Shown: positions 35,101-44,865, numbered from the stretch's first letter. The stretch: 64,000 nt of DNA from Pseudomonas sp. KU26590 (GCF_026153515.1 NZ_CP110644.1:2323501-2387500); one strand, 5' to 3'. Notes: generated by a model from the letters alone, not told the origin. Numbers and translations: made by a program.

Positions 35101-35982
35101 ATGGCCCGCCGACGTCGCCACGAAGAGCACGAAAATCACGAACGCTGGTTGGTGTCCTACGCGGACTTCATCACCTTGCTGTTCGCGTTTTTCGTGGTCA
35201 TGTATTCCATCTCGTCGCTGAACGAAGGTAAATACAAGGTGCTGTCCGAGGCGCTGGTCGGGGTCTTCAACGAGCCTGAGCGCAGCGTCAAGCCGATCCC
35301 CATTGGCGAGCAGAAACCGCAGACCGTGCGACCTGCCGATCCACTGGTTCAGGACAGCGAGCAGACCGACGCCGCGCTGGGTCAGGCCGCCGACGACCCG
35401 CTGAAATCAATTGCCGATGACGTCAACGCGGCGTTCGGCGACCTGATCGCTTCCAAACAGATGACCGTGCGCGGCAACGAGCTGTGGATCGAGATCGAGC
35501 TTAACTCCAGTCTGCTGTTCGGCAGTGGCGACGCGATGCCGAGCAATCAGGCGTTCGACCTGATCGACAAGGTCGCGAAAATCATCAAGCCGTTCGACAA
35601 CCCCGTCCACGTTGAAGGGTTTACCGATAACCAGCCGATCAACACCGGACAATTCCCGACCAACTGGGAACTGTCGGCGGCGCGCTCGTCGAGCATCGTG
35701 CGCATGCTGGCTATGGACGGGATCAATCCGGCGCGGCTGGCCTCGGTGGGCTACGGCGAATTCCAGCCGCTGACCTCCAATGCCACCGCTGATGGCCGCG
35801 CGCGCAACCGTCGCGTGGTGCTGGTGATTTCGCGCAACCTGGACGTGCGCCGCAGCCTGACGGGCTCAGGCACCACGGCCAACGCAAAACCCGATGCTGC
35901 GCTGCGCCGTGCTGGCACACAAACTGCACCGGTCCCGACCAAGCCGCCACAAGGCGTCAAATCTTCGTCATCTGCCCCTTAA
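35101..35982 (+). CDS. motD: MotD, flagellar stator subunit (MotB-like)
   Basis: 293 residues. A basic N-terminus is followed by the single membrane helix with the proton-carrying aspartate D22 (LVSYADFITLLFAFFVVMYS) and a plug/linker. An OmpA-like peptidoglycan-binding domain (~160-255) has VEGFTDNQPI and NWELSAARSSSIVRML. The C-terminal tail is Pro/Ala/Thr-rich. It anchors the MotC-MotD stator to the wall. Confidence 0.95.
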   Translation: MARRRRHEEHENHERWLVSYADFITLLFAFFVVMYSISSLNEGKYKVLSEALVGVFNEPERSVKPIPIGEQKPQTVRPADPLVQDSEQTDAALGQAADDPLKSIADDVNAAFGDLIASKQMTVRGNELWIEIELNSSLLFGSGDAMPSNQAFDLIDKVAKIIKPFDNPVHVEGFTDNQPINTGQFPTNWELSAARSSSIVRMLAMDGINPARLASVGYGEFQPLTSNATADGRARNRRVVLVISRNLDVRRSLTGSGTTANAKPDAALRRAGTQTAPVPTKPPQGVKSSSSAP

Positions 35983-36018
35983 ACCCGGTCGTCGCTTTGG
36001 TCGGGGGGAAACGAGTTC

Positions 36019-36807
36019 ATGAGAGTCTGGGCAGTAGCCAATCAGAAAGGCGGGGTCGGCAAGACCACCACCTCCATCGCTTTAGCCGGGTTACTGGCGG
36101 AGGCGGGCAAGCGCGTGGTCGTGGTGGACCTCGATCCCCACGGCTCGATGACCAGCTATTTCGGGCAAGATCCCGACACCCTGGAACACAGCAGCTTCGA
36201 CCTGTTCCTCAACAAGGGCGTGGTGCCGGACGGTTTGCCGGGGCAACTGTTGTTGCCCACCAGCGACAAGCGCATTTCGCTGCTGCCGTCGAGCACCGCG
36301 CTGGCCACCCTTGAGCGCCAGTCGCCGGGGCAGAGCGGCCTGGGCCTTGTGATTGCCAAGAGTCTGGCGCAGCTGTGGCAGGACTTTGATTACGCGATCA
36401 TCGACAGCCCGCCGTTGCTCGGCGTGTTGATGGTCAACGCCCTGGCGGCCAGCCAGCAACTGGCGATCCCGGTGCAGACTGAATTCCTCGCGGTGAAGGG
36501 CCTGGAGCGCATGGTCAACACGCTGGCGATGATCAATCGCTCGCGCAAGGTGCCGCTGCCGTACACCATCGTGCCGACGCTGTTCGACCGCCGCACCCAG
36601 GCTTCGATGAGCACGCTCAAGCTGCTGCGCGACAGTTACCCGGAGCACGTCTGGAATGCCTTCATTCCGGTGGACACGCGACTGCGCGATGCCAGCCGCG
36701 CCGGCCTGACGCCGTCACAGTTCGACAACAAGAGCCGTGGCGTGCTGGCCTACCGCGCGTTGCTCAAGCACATGCTCACCGAACAGCTTGTCGGGCAGGT
36801 GGCCTGA
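36019..36807 (+). CDS. parC: ParC-like ParA-family ATPase for polar chemosensory arrays
   Basis: 262 residues. The deviant Walker A is ANQKGGVGKTTTSIALAGLL; Walker B-like segments are VVVDLDPHGSMTSYF and DYAIIDSPPLLGVL. A plain ParA reading is possible, but its place before a Pro-rich CheW-like gene and cheW matches parC-parP of Vibrio and Pseudomonas. There ParC places and segregates chemosensory arrays at the pole through ParP. Function assigned from context. Confidence 0.85.
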   Translation: MRVWAVANQKGGVGKTTTSIALAGLLAEAGKRVVVVDLDPHGSMTSYFGQDPDTLEHSSFDLFLNKGVVPDGLPGQLLLPTSDKRISLLPSSTALATLERQSPGQSGLGLVIAKSLAQLWQDFDYAIIDSPPLLGVLMVNALAASQQLAIPVQTEFLAVKGLERMVNTLAMINRSRKVPLPYTIVPTLFDRRTQASMSTLKLLRDSYPEHVWNAFIPVDTRLRDASRAGLTPSQFDNKSRGVLAYRALLKHMLTEQLVGQVA

Positions 36808-36849
36808 GTGGCCGCTGATCATTATTTGTCGAGCGGCGCGCCTGCACGC

Positions 36850-36877
36850 TCAAGTCCATCGGCTATGCAGCCGATAT
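36850..36877 (+). promoter_or_regulatory. Candidate FliA (sigma-28) promoter for parP-cheW
   Basis: TCAAG (36850-36854), 15 bp, then GCCGATAT (36870-36877). The -10 matches GCCGATAA at seven of eight bases; the spacer is one base longer than usual. It lies 44 bp before parP in a 113-bp gap. Confidence 0.55.
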
Positions 36878-36920
36878 CTGTATCAGGCGGCAATCGCATC
36901 ACTACTTTTCGGGCTCCCGT

Positions 36921-37877
36921 ATGAACCGCCCCCTGGACATCGCTACACGACCACAACTGGCGCTGCAGAACTACCTGGACGCGTTGCTGTATGACGCGAC
37001 CGAGGAGCTGCAGGTCGTCGAGTCCGTCGATGAATTTCAAGCGGCCGTGCTCGAAGAGCAGGCCCATGACGCACGCATGCGTTCCGCGGTAGCGGCGGCC
37101 GTTGCTGCTGCGTTGCCTGCTGCTCTGCCCGTGCCGCAGCCCGCGCCGATGAGCCGGCCTGCGCCGGTGTCGCTCGCCTGGTCGGCTCAGCCTGAACCGG
37201 CCGCCGCGCGGGTGATGGAACGGCCCGTGGTCTTGCCACCGGTGATTCTGCCGCCAGCCATCGTTCCGGTGGTTGAGCCGGTGGCTGAGGCCCCGATTGT
37301 TGAAGCACCGGTTGTGGATGAGCCGCCAGAGGCGCTGGTCGAGCCGGTCGTTGACGTGCATCGTTCGGCGCAGCGCACACCGACGCCGCCGCCCACGGGT
37401 GATGAGCGCCCGGCCTGGGCTGCCGAGCCGTTCGAATGCCTGCTGTTCGACGTTGCCGGTCTGACCCTCGCAGTGCCGCTGGTGTGCCTCGGTTCGATTT
37501 ATCCGTTGGCGGGCCATGATTTGACGCCGCTGTTCGGTCAGCCCGACTGGTTTCTCGGGATCCTGCCCAGCCAGGCCGGCAACCTGAAGGTGCTGGACAC
37601 TGCACGCTGGATCATGCCGGACCGCTACCGCGACGATTTCCGTCAGGGTTTGCAATACGTGATCTCGGTTCAGGGCTATGAATGGGGGCTGGCGGTGCAT
37701 CAGGTCAGCCGCTCGTTGCGCCTGGACCCCAACGAAATCAAATGGCGCACCCATCGTGGTCAGCGGCCCTGGCTTGCCGGGACGGTGATCGAGCACATGT
37801 GCGCGCTGCTCGACGTTTCCGAGCTGGCCGAGCTGATCGCCAGTGGCGCGGTCAAGCAGATGCAGAAGCTCAAATAG
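36921..37877 (+). CDS. parP: ParP-like CheW-domain protein
   Basis: 318 residues. A short conserved N-terminal helix (RPQLALQNYLDALLYDATEE) leads to a long Pro/Ala/Val-rich linker (~60-160, with PAPMSRPAPVSLAWSAQPEP). The C-terminal CheW-like domain (~165-318) contains FECLLFDVAGLTLAVPLVCL, DRYRDDFRQGLQYVISVQGY and SRSLRLDPNEIKWRTHRGQR. In Vibrio the ParP C-terminal domain binds CheA and receptor tips, and its N-terminal part binds ParC. It is followed by cheW. Confidence 0.82.
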   Translation: MNRPLDIATRPQLALQNYLDALLYDATEELQVVESVDEFQAAVLEEQAHDARMRSAVAAAVAAALPAALPVPQPAPMSRPAPVSLAWSAQPEPAAARVMERPVVLPPVILPPAIVPVVEPVAEAPIVEAPVVDEPPEALVEPVVDVHRSAQRTPTPPPTGDERPAWAAEPFECLLFDVAGLTLAVPLVCLGSIYPLAGHDLTPLFGQPDWFLGILPSQAGNLKVLDTARWIMPDRYRDDFRQGLQYVISVQGYEWGLAVHQVSRSLRLDPNEIKWRTHRGQRPWLAGTVIEHMCALLDVSELAELIASGAVKQMQKLK

Positions 37878-37961
37878 CATCAGTTATAACGAACATCACA
37901 TAAACACAGGCCGGCGTACGAAACGTCGACCGCACGGCACAACACGCAAGGGGTTAGGGGT

Positions 37962-38441
37962 ATGAAGAAGTCGTCAGCACAGGGTTCCGAAGATCCGATT
38001 CTGCAATGGGTCACCTTCCGCCTGGACAACGAGTCGTATGGCATCAACGTGATGCAGGTTCAGGAAGTGCTGCGTTACACCGAGATCGCTCCGGTCCCGG
38101 GCGCGCCAAGCTACGTGCTGGGGATCATCAACCTGCGCGGTAACGTCGTCACCGTCATCGACACCCGTCAGCGCTTTGGTCTGCCGCCGGTTGAAGTCAG
38201 CGACAACACGCGTATCGTGATCATCGAGGCCGACAAGCAAGTGGTCGGGATCCTGGTCGACAGCGTGGCTGAAGTGGTTTACCTGCGTCAGTCGGAAGTC
38301 GAAACCGCGCCGAACGTGGGCAACGACGAATCCGCCAAATTCATCCAGGGCGTGTGCAACAAGAACGGCGAACTGCTGATCCTCGTGGAACTGGACAAGA
38401 TGATGTCCGAGGAAGAGTGGTCCGAGCTGGAGAACATCTGA
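37962..38441 (+). CDS. cheW: CheW, chemotaxis coupling protein
   Basis: 159 residues of CheW fold: PILQWVTFRLDNESYGINVM, QEVLRYTEIAPVPGAPSYVL, GIINLRGNVVTVIDTRQRFG, VGILVDSVAEVVYLRQSEVE. It links CheA to chemoreceptors. The stop directly abuts the next gene. Confidence 0.96.
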   Translation: MKKSSAQGSEDPILQWVTFRLDNESYGINVMQVQEVLRYTEIAPVPGAPSYVLGIINLRGNVVTVIDTRQRFGLPPVEVSDNTRIVIIEADKQVVGILVDSVAEVVYLRQSEVETAPNVGNDESAKFIQGVCNKNGELLILVELDKMMSEEEWSELENI

Positions 38442-38840
38442 TTGATTTTTGATGTGGCGGTCATTTTTCTGGCGGTGTTGTGGGTCGCGAGCGTCGTAAT
38501 GTTCATGGCCCACACCAAGCGCTTGCGCACCCTGGCCACGCAGCAGCTGGAGGCGGATTCGCTGCGTGATCAGCGCATCCGCGAGCTGGCCCGGCGCCTG
38601 GAAAATTACCAGAGTGGCACGGTGAGAATGGGGGAGGAACTGCACGAGTTGCGTTCCACCATCGCGCTGTTGCCGGACAAGATCACTGCCCTCGAGCAGC
38701 GCGATCCCTCGACCCTGTCCTTCGCCCAGGCCGCGCGCCTGGTCGGCATGGGCGCCAGCATCGACGAACTCACCCAATCCTGCGGCCTGACCCAGGCCGA
38801 AGCGCAGCTGATGACCAAGTTGCATGGTAATAATCGGTAG
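38442..38840 (+). CDS. DUF2802 membrane-anchored protein
   Basis: 132 residues starting with TTG immediately after the cheW stop. One N-terminal membrane helix (~3-21, DVAVIFLAVLWVASVVMFM) is followed by a coiled-coil region (QLEADSLRDQRIRELARRLE, MGEELHELRSTIALLPDKI). A C-terminal helix-turn-helix-like end (AARLVGMGASIDELTQSCGL, TQAEAQLMTKLH) completes it. Pseudomonas carries a homologue in the same place after cheW; the role is unknown, and tight coupling suggests a link to the chemosensory apparatus. Confidence 0.85.
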   Translation: MIFDVAVIFLAVLWVASVVMFMAHTKRLRTLATQQLEADSLRDQRIRELARRLENYQSGTVRMGEELHELRSTIALLPDKITALEQRDPSTLSFAQAARLVGMGASIDELTQSCGLTQAEAQLMTKLHGNNR

Positions 38841-38923
38841 GTGAGGGGGGCGTCGCTGCCTCGCAGCGACATGTCCACAATGGTTTCGAAGGGTTCGAAA
38901 CATCACGGCCGTACGCAAAATCC

Positions 38924-39783
38924 GTAGGAGCCGGCTTGCTGGCGAACGCGATTTGCCTGTGGCCTGTTCGGCGACTGACACGCCGCCTTCGCGGGCAAGC
39001 GCGCTCCTACACTGGGTTTTTCAGCGTTTCACTACTTACGGTTGTACGCACAATCCTTAGGCGCCGCATCTGGTGTATGGCATTAGCCCTGCGTCTTGAT
39101 ACCCGAGGCCTTCCCGGCTAAAGCCAGTCCTACCATGGTTTGCGGTGTGTCAGTGGGACCGGCTTTAGCCGGGAAGAGGCCAGTGCGTGCGACACAAACA
39201 TTCATGATGCGCCGCTGATCCGTGTAGGAGCGACCGGGGTGGCACTCCACCTTGCCCGCGAAGACGCCAGTACAGCCGACGCATATCGATCGTCCGTGCC
39301 GACGCCTTCGCGGGCAAGCGCGCTCCTACAATGGGTTTTGCAGCGTTTCACTACTCGCGGTTGTACGCGCAATCCTTAGGCGCCGCATCTGGTGTATGGC
39401 ATTAGCCCTGCGGCGTGATACCCGAGGCCTTCCCGGCTAAAGCCAGTCCTACCATGGTTTGCGGTGTGTCAGTGGGACCGGCTTTAGCCGGGAAGGGGCC
39501 AGTGCGTGCAACACAAGCATTCATGATCCGCCGCTGATCGGTGTAGGAGCGATCGGGGTGGCGCTCCACCTTGCCCGCGAAGAGGCCAGTACAGCCGACG
39601 CATATTGATCGTCCGTGCCGACGCCTTCGCGGGCAAGCGCGCTCCTACAATGGGTTTTGCAGCGTTTAACTGGTCACGGTTGTCCGCACGATCCGTAGGA
39701 GCCGGCTTGCTGGCGAACGCGATTTGCCTGTGGACTGTTCGGCGACTGACACGCCGCCTTCGCGGGCAAGCGCGCTCCTACAG
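38924..39783. repeat. REP array with a 320-bp tandem duplication
   Basis: The ~1-kb gap after the DUF2802 gene holds no gene. Outer blocks (38924-39020 and ~39694-39783) are near identical, each a GGAGCCGGCTTGCTGGCGAA REP facing a GCGCGCTTGCCCGCG-type REP. Between them lie two near-identical ~320-bp units (39023-39342 and 39343-39661). Each unit has CTTAGGCGCCGCATCTGG, a REP pair of the GGACCGGCTTTAGCCGG type, and a pair built on GCGACCGGGGTGGC-type and GCGGGCAAGCGCGCTCC sequences. Confidence 0.9.
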
Positions 39784-39838
39784 TAAATTTGTGTCCAACC
39801 GGCCATTGGCGTGGTGCATATGGCCGGCTGAGCCGAAA

Positions 39839-40159
39839 TTAACGCGGTGTGATATCCCGCTCCACCGGCCCGGCATTCGGGTCGAAGCCCACCGGAAACT
39901 TGCCTTTCAAGTGCCAGGCAAACGCGATGATTTCGGCGATGGTCAGGTACAGCTCCTGGGGGATGCTGTCGCCCAGTTCCAGGCGGGCGAGCATTTTCAC
40001 CAGTTCGGCGTTTTCGTAGATCGGGACTTTGTATTCCCGGGCGATCGCCAGTATCGCTTCCGCCAGGGCGTCATCGCCCTTGGCCGTCAGCGTCGGAGCC
40101 TGGTGGCCGTCGTAGCTCAGGGCAATGGCCTGACGCGGTGTCTGCTCGGGTCTGCTCAT
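39839..40159 (-). CDS. FhlB: stand-alone FlhB C-terminal homologue
   Basis: 106 residues from ATG 40159. The whole protein corresponds to the cytoplasmic end of FlhB/EscU: RQAIALSYDGHQAPTLTAKG, AEAILAIAREYKVPIYENAE, LVKMLARLELGDSIPQELYL, TIAEIIAFAWHLKG. It lacks the membrane part, and the cleavage site NPTH is replaced. FhlB proteins can partly stand in for the FlhB C-terminal fragment in Salmonella. It overlaps the upstream FliK-like gene by one base. Confidence 0.88.
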   Translation of the reverse strand: MSRPEQTPRQAIALSYDGHQAPTLTAKGDDALAEAILAIAREYKVPIYENAELVKMLARLELGDSIPQELYLTIAEIIAFAWHLKGKFPVGFDPNAGPVERDITPR

Positions 40160-41796
40160 CAGGCGTTCTCGTCGATCCAGCGTTGTTCGAGCACAGTGCG
40201 TGGCCCCTGGGGCGGCACGCCGCGATTGCATTCCAGTTCCTTGACGTTCAAACCGCACGCCACCAACCGCCCGCGCAAATTGTCCAGCTCGCTGGAAATC
40301 AACTCGGCGCTGCCCTCCCGTTCAGCCCATAACTGGCTGGCGATGCTGCCGGCAATCAATTGCGCCTGCACTTGCAGCGGGCCGAGGGGCTCCAGATCAA
40401 ACGCCAGTTCCACCCGCCACAGCTTTTCTCGCTCCTTGGCTTCCTGCACCGGCGTATCGGAAGAGTCGTCGCGCTCAGGCGTGTCCTCGCGCTGCACCTT
40501 GACCTGCAACGGCACGATGTCGTGGGCGTTGCGCATCGGGATCTCCAGCTGCCAGGTGGTCACCTGGGTGCCGTCGGCGTGGGTGCGCGTCTGCTCCAGC
40601 CCGCCCAACTGATGGCTTTGCAGGCGCGAAATCGCGCCCGCCGCCAGCTTCAGCAGCATCTCCAGATCGTCTTTGCTTTCCGGATGGCCGAGGGTGCGCG
40701 GTGGTAATGGGAAGTTGATCGGATCGCTCGGCGGCGCCACCAGCCCCAAGGTGCCAAATGCGCTGCGCAAGACGCTGGGCATGGCCCGCGCCAGGGTATT
40801 GCCGGCGGCGGCAGCGTCATAACTGACGTTGTCCGGCAGGCCCGGCAATATTTGCGTGATCAGGCGAAGCAGGTTGGCCTTCATGTCCGGCACCAGCGTC
40901 GGGTTCTGCCCGGCGAGCAAGCGCGATTCCATGAACAGCCCGCTGGCATTCAGCGCCTGGGCGACGCCCCTGGCGGTGGTCATCTGCGGGATGTCCGGCA
41001 GGTCGGCCAACAGTTGCTCGATGCTCGCCCGCAGCGAAGGCGAAAGGTTATCGCCATCTCCATCGGCAGCCGGCGGCGGCATGTTTTGCAGCGCCGTGAT
41101 CAGGCCCTGCAACGAGCCCTGACGGCTTTGCTGGGTGGATAACTGCTGGGCCAGGGCGAGTTCGTCCAGACGATTGGGCAGAGCAACAAACGTCAGCGCC
41201 TGACTGTTTTGCACCTGGGCGCTGAGCAGACTGCCGACCCGCAGCGGCTGCGGGCTGTCGACGGTCAGGCTGGTGCCGGCCAGGGCCGTGTTGAGGAGGA
41301 TAACGATGGAGCGATATGTTGTCGGTTGCGCGCTGCCTGACGATTGTCCCGCTGTCTGCCCCGCCAATTGCGCGACGTTCTGCGCGGCGACTTGCGTGGT
41401 CAGCACCTTGCCTTGCAGCAGCGTGCCGGCGGGCAATTGCCGCGAGTCCATGCTGGTCAGGCTGTTGGTGACGGCTTTCTGCATGTCCTGCACGCTGATG
41501 GTCAGGGTGTCGGCCGAGCCTTGGGCGACGTTCACGCTGGTGCCGGGCGTCAGCGGCAGCGAACTGCTGACGGGGAGGGTGGTTTGCCGGCCGTTGTCCA
41601 GGGTCAGCTTGAGCAACAGCTGGAAGTCCTGCCCCAATTGCTTGAGGCTCACCACTTCAGCGCTGGCGACCTGACCCGAGGTCAACAGCCCTTCGCGGGG
41701 CTCCATCAGCTTGAGCACTTCGCCTGCGGGCACGCCTGCGCGCAGCAAGGCCGTGGCTGCTGTTACTGGAGAAAGATTGGGTATATCGCCTGTCAT
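40159..41796 (-). CDS. Second FliK-like hook-length control domain protein
   Basis: 545 residues. The middle is divergent, Gln/Ser/Leu-rich. The C-terminal region (~390-540) has Flg_hook features: LWRVELAFDLEPLGPLQVQA, QLIAGSIASQLWAEREGSAE, LISSELDNLRGRLVACGLNV, then KELECNRGVPPQGP. It pairs with a stand-alone FlhB C-terminal protein, the natural partner of FliK. Conserved Pseudomonas gene between cheW and ccmA; function not established to my knowledge. Low similarity to the canonical FliK at 10371. Confidence 0.8.
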   Translation of the reverse strand: MTGDIPNLSPVTAATALLRAGVPAGEVLKLMEPREGLLTSGQVASAEVVSLKQLGQDFQLLLKLTLDNGRQTTLPVSSSLPLTPGTSVNVAQGSADTLTISVQDMQKAVTNSLTSMDSRQLPAGTLLQGKVLTTQVAAQNVAQLAGQTAGQSSGSAQPTTYRSIVILLNTALAGTSLTVDSPQPLRVGSLLSAQVQNSQALTFVALPNRLDELALAQQLSTQQSRQGSLQGLITALQNMPPPAADGDGDNLSPSLRASIEQLLADLPDIPQMTTARGVAQALNASGLFMESRLLAGQNPTLVPDMKANLLRLITQILPGLPDNVSYDAAAAGNTLARAMPSVLRSAFGTLGLVAPPSDPINFPLPPRTLGHPESKDDLEMLLKLAAGAISRLQSHQLGGLEQTRTHADGTQVTTWQLEIPMRNAHDIVPLQVKVQREDTPERDDSSDTPVQEAKEREKLWRVELAFDLEPLGPLQVQAQLIAGSIASQLWAEREGSAELISSELDNLRGRLVACGLNVKELECNRGVPPQGPRTVLEQRWIDENA

Positions 41797-41958
41797 CAGA
41801 TCCCGACTCGGTAAATTTGCGCTCCGGGTGGCGGGTCCGGGTATGTATAATCCGGCACCGACTGCGTCGGCGGTCCACCGTTAAGCTGCATCAGTATAAC
41901 GGCCGTCATGATCCCGACTTGAACCGCCGTGCCGCTGCACCTGAAAAGAAGGTCCTTC

Positions 41959-42594
41959 ATGTCCATCCCCGTTCTTGAAGCCGTGGCGCTGACTTGCGAG
42001 CGTGACTGGCGCCTGCTGTTCGAGCACCTCGAACTGCGGTTGAGCGCGGGCGACATGGTCCAGATCAGCGGCCCCAACGGCAGCGGCAAGACCAGCCTGC
42101 TGCGCCTGTTGTGCGGGCTGATGCAGCCCACCGCCGGCAGCGTGCTGCTCGATGGCAAACCCCTCGCCAGCCAGCGCAGCGAATTGACCCGCCACCTGCT
42201 GTGGATCGGCCACGCCGCCGGCATCAAGGACGTGCTTACGCCTCTGGAAAACCTCGCCTGGCTCTGCGCGCTGCATACGCCGGTGGAATACGCCGACATC
42301 TGGCGCGCCCTCGAAGCCGTTGGCCTGCGCGGGTTTGAAGACGTGCCGTGCCACACTTTGTCGGCCGGTCAACGGCGCCGGGTGGCACTGGCCCGCCTGT
42401 ATTTGCCCGGGCCCGGTCTGTGGATGCTCGACGAACCCTTCACCGCGCTGGACAAGCAGGGCGTCGAACAACTTGAAGCGCACCTGGCGGCGCACTGTGA
42501 AAGCGGCGGCGCCGTGGTGCTGACCACCCACCACACGCTGAGCCGCACGCCCTCGCGTTATCGCGATCTGGACCTGGGGCAGTGGGCCGCATGA
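41959..42594 (+). CDS. ccmA: CcmA, heme exporter ATP-binding subunit
   Basis: 211 residues from ATG 41959 (AGAAGG upstream). Walker A is [19 protein letters not shown], the ABC signature is [18 protein letters not shown], and Walker B is [15 protein letters not shown]. With CcmB, CcmC and CcmD it releases heme-loaded CcmE for cytochrome c assembly. The 162-bp divergent gap contains a TATAAT at 41846, a possible -10 element, without a convincing -35. It overlaps ccmB by ATGA. Confidence 0.96.
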   Translation: MSIPVLEAVALTCERDWRLLFEHLELRLSAGDMVQISGPNGSGKTSLLRLLCGLMQPTAGSVLLDGKPLASQRSELTRHLLWIGHAAGIKDVLTPLENLAWLCALHTPVEYADIWRALEAVGLRGFEDVPCHTLSAGQRRRVALARLYLPGPGLWMLDEPFTALDKQGVEQLEAHLAAHCESGGAVVLTTHHTLSRTPSRYRDLDLGQWAA

Positions 42595-43262
42595 GTCACG
42601 TGTTTACCCTGCTGATTGCCCGTGAAGCGCGCCTGCTGTTTCGGCGCCCGGCCGAGTTGCTCAACCCGCTGGTGTTCTTCGCCATCGTCATCGCGCTGTT
42701 TCCCCTGGCTGTCGGCCCTGACACGCAACTGCTGCAGCGCCTGTCGCCGGGCTTGGTGTGGGTGGCGGCGCTGTTGTCCGTGCTGCTGTCGCTGGACGGC
42801 CTGTTTCGCAGCGATTTCGAAGACGGTTCCCTCGAACAGTGGGTGCTGTCGTCGCAACCGCTGGCGCTGCTGGTGCTGGCCAAAGTGCTGGCGCACTGGG
42901 CGTTTTCCGGGCTGGCGCTGGTGTTGCTGTCTCCGCTGCTGGCGCTGATGCTGGGCCTGCCCAGCGCATGTTTGCCGGTGCTGCTGCTGTCGCTGCTGCT
43001 GGGCACGCCGGTGCTGAGCCTGCTCGGCGCGGTGGGCGCGGCGCTGACCGTGGGGCTCAAGCGCGGCGGTCTGCTCTTGGCGTTGTTGATTCTGCCGCTG
43101 TACATCCCGGTGCTGATTCTCGGCAGCGGCGCCTTGCAGGCTGCACTTGAGGGCATGCCCGCGACCGGTTATCTGCTGTGGCTTGGCAGCCTCACCGCAC
43201 TGGCGGTTACCCTGACGCCCTTTGCAATTGCCGCTGGTTTGAAGATTAGCGTTGGCGAATAA
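42591..43262 (+). CDS. ccmB: CcmB, heme exporter membrane subunit
   Basis: 223 residues from ATG 42591. Six membrane segments; the family features [40 protein letters not shown] and [20 protein letters not shown] are present. Partner of CcmA in the CcmABCD complex. A 150-bp gap before ccmC is longer than other spacings here and contains repeated GTGATGA/AAGCACCGT bits, perhaps a small local duplication. Confidence 0.95.
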   Translation: MSHVFTLLIAREARLLFRRPAELLNPLVFFAIVIALFPLAVGPDTQLLQRLSPGLVWVAALLSVLLSLDGLFRSDFEDGSLEQWVLSSQPLALLVLAKVLAHWAFSGLALVLLSPLLALMLGLPSACLPVLLLSLLLGTPVLSLLGAVGAALTVGLKRGGLLLALLILPLYIPVLILGSGALQAALEGMPATGYLLWLGSLTALAVTLTPFAIAAGLKISVGE

Positions 43263-43412
43263 TCGCACCCTGACCGCGCGGACAGTTTTTCCGTCGGCAG
43301 GTCCTGGACGCTTCAGCCATAAGAAGCGCCTTGCCCTGATAGCGCCTCTTGCTGGGACGCACTGTGATGACAAGCACCGTATTAAAAAGCACCGTGATGA
43401 AAAGGCAGCGTG

Positions 43413-44222
43413 ATGAACACAAGCGCCAAGGCTAAAGGCGGCATGAGTTGGGCCTGGTTCCACAAACTCGGTTCGCCCAAATGGTTTTACGGCATCAGCG
43501 GTCGTCTGCTGCCGTGGCTGAGCATCGCTGCAGCCCTGTTGATTGGCATCGGCGTGGTCTGGGGCCTGGCGTTTGCGCCGCCTGACTATCAACAAGGCAA
43601 CAGCTTTCGCATCATTTATATCCATGTGCCGGCGGCGATGCTGGCCCAGTCCTGCTACGTGATGATGGCGGTGTGCGGCGTTGTCGGGCTGGTCTGGAAG
43701 ATGAAGATGGCCGACGTCGCCCTGCAATGCGCAGCGCCCATCGGTGCGTGGATGACCGCCCTGGCGCTGGTCACCGGCGCGATCTGGGGCAAGCCGACGT
43801 GGGGTTCGTGGTGGGTCTGGGACGCGCGGCTGACGTCGATGCTGATTTTACTGTTTCTGTATTTCGGCCTGATTGCGCTGGGCAACGCCATCACCAACCG
43901 CGACAGCGCCGCCAAAGCCTGCGCCGTGCTGGCCATTGTTGGCGTGATCAACATCCCGATCATCAAGTATTCAGTGGAATGGTGGAGCACCCTGCACCAG
44001 GGCGCGACCTTCAGCCTGACCGAAAAGCCGGCCATGCCCGCTGAAATGTGGCTGCCGCTGCTGTTCACCGTGCTGGGGTTTTACTGCTTCTTCGGGGCGG
44101 TGCTGCTGATGCGCATGCGCCTGGAAGTGCTCAAGCGCGAGGCCCGCACCGGGTGGGTCAAGGATCTGGTAATGAAGCACCTTGGCCACACAGCGCCCCC
44201 TCGCCACGGAGCCGAACGATGA
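43413..44222 (+). CDS. ccmC: CcmC, heme-handling protein of cytochrome c maturation
   Basis: 269 residues from ATG 43413 (AAAGGCAG upstream; GTG 43410 is adjacent). Six membrane segments with the tryptophan-rich heme site [20 protein letters not shown], and flanking His in [14 protein letters not shown] and [14 protein letters not shown]. CcmC loads heme onto CcmE. It overlaps ccmD by ATGA. Confidence 0.96.
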   Translation: MNTSAKAKGGMSWAWFHKLGSPKWFYGISGRLLPWLSIAAALLIGIGVVWGLAFAPPDYQQGNSFRIIYIHVPAAMLAQSCYVMMAVCGVVGLVWKMKMADVALQCAAPIGAWMTALALVTGAIWGKPTWGSWWVWDARLTSMLILLFLYFGLIALGNAITNRDSAAKACAVLAIVGVINIPIIKYSVEWWSTLHQGATFSLTEKPAMPAEMWLPLLFTVLGFYCFFGAVLLMRMRLEVLKREARTGWVKDLVMKHLGHTAPPRHGAER

Positions 44223-44395
44223 GCTTCGAGTCTTTCAGTGATTTTCTCGCCATGGGCAAGCACGGGCTGTATGTCTGGTCGGCTTATGGCATCTGTTTCA
44301 TCGTGCTGGCGATCAACGTCCTGGCACCGGTTTTCGCGCGTCGGCGTTACCTGCAACAAGAGGCGCGCCGTCTGCGCCGGGAGAGCATTACGTGA
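44219..44395 (+). CDS. ccmD: CcmD, heme exporter accessory protein
   Basis: 58 residues, one membrane helix ([20 protein letters not shown]) after [10 protein letters not shown], then a basic cytoplasmic tail ([15 protein letters not shown]). It stabilises the CcmABC-CcmE complex. It overlaps ccmC and ccmE by four bases each. Confidence 0.94.
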   Translation: MSFESFSDFLAMGKHGLYVWSAYGICFIVLAINVLAPVFARRRYLQQEARRLRRESIT

Positions 44396-44865
44396 ATCCG
44401 CTGCGAAAAAAGCGCCTGTTGATCATCCTGGCGATCCTCGCCGGGCTCGGCATCGCGGTCAGCCTTGCACTCAGCGCGCTGAAGGAAAACATAAATCTGT
44501 TTTACACCCCGACCCAGATCGCCGACGGCGAAGCGCCCCGTGACACGCGGATTCGCGCCGGTGGCATGGTCGTTCAGGGCTCACTGCAGCGCTCGGGCGA
44601 TTCGCTGGACGTCAGCTTCGTCGTCACCGATTTCAACAAGTCGGTCCCCATCACCTATCGCGGCATCCTCCCGGACCTGTTCCGCGAAGGGCAGGGCATC
44701 GTCGCCCTCGGCAAGCTCAATGGCGACGGCGTGGTTGTCGCCGATGAAGTGCTGGCCAAACACGACGAGAAATACATGCCGCCGGAAGTCGCGAAAGCGC
44801 TGAAAGACAGCGGCCAGCCCGCGCCCGCCGCCACGCCCGCCGCTCTCCCGGAAAAACAGGGGTAA
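44392..44865 (+). CDS. ccmE: CcmE, periplasmic heme chaperone
   Basis: 157 residues from GTG 44392. An N-terminal anchor ([20 protein letters not shown]) precedes an OB-fold domain. The covalent heme ligand is H124 in [14 protein letters not shown]. The Ala/Pro-rich tail is flexible. It receives heme from CcmC and passes it to CcmF. Confidence 0.96.
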   Translation: MNPLRKKRLLIILAILAGLGIAVSLALSALKENINLFYTPTQIADGEAPRDTRIRAGGMVVQGSLQRSGDSLDVSFVVTDFNKSVPITYRGILPDLFREGQGIVALGKLNGDGVVVADEVLAKHDEKYMPPEVAKALKDSGQPAPAATPAALPEKQG

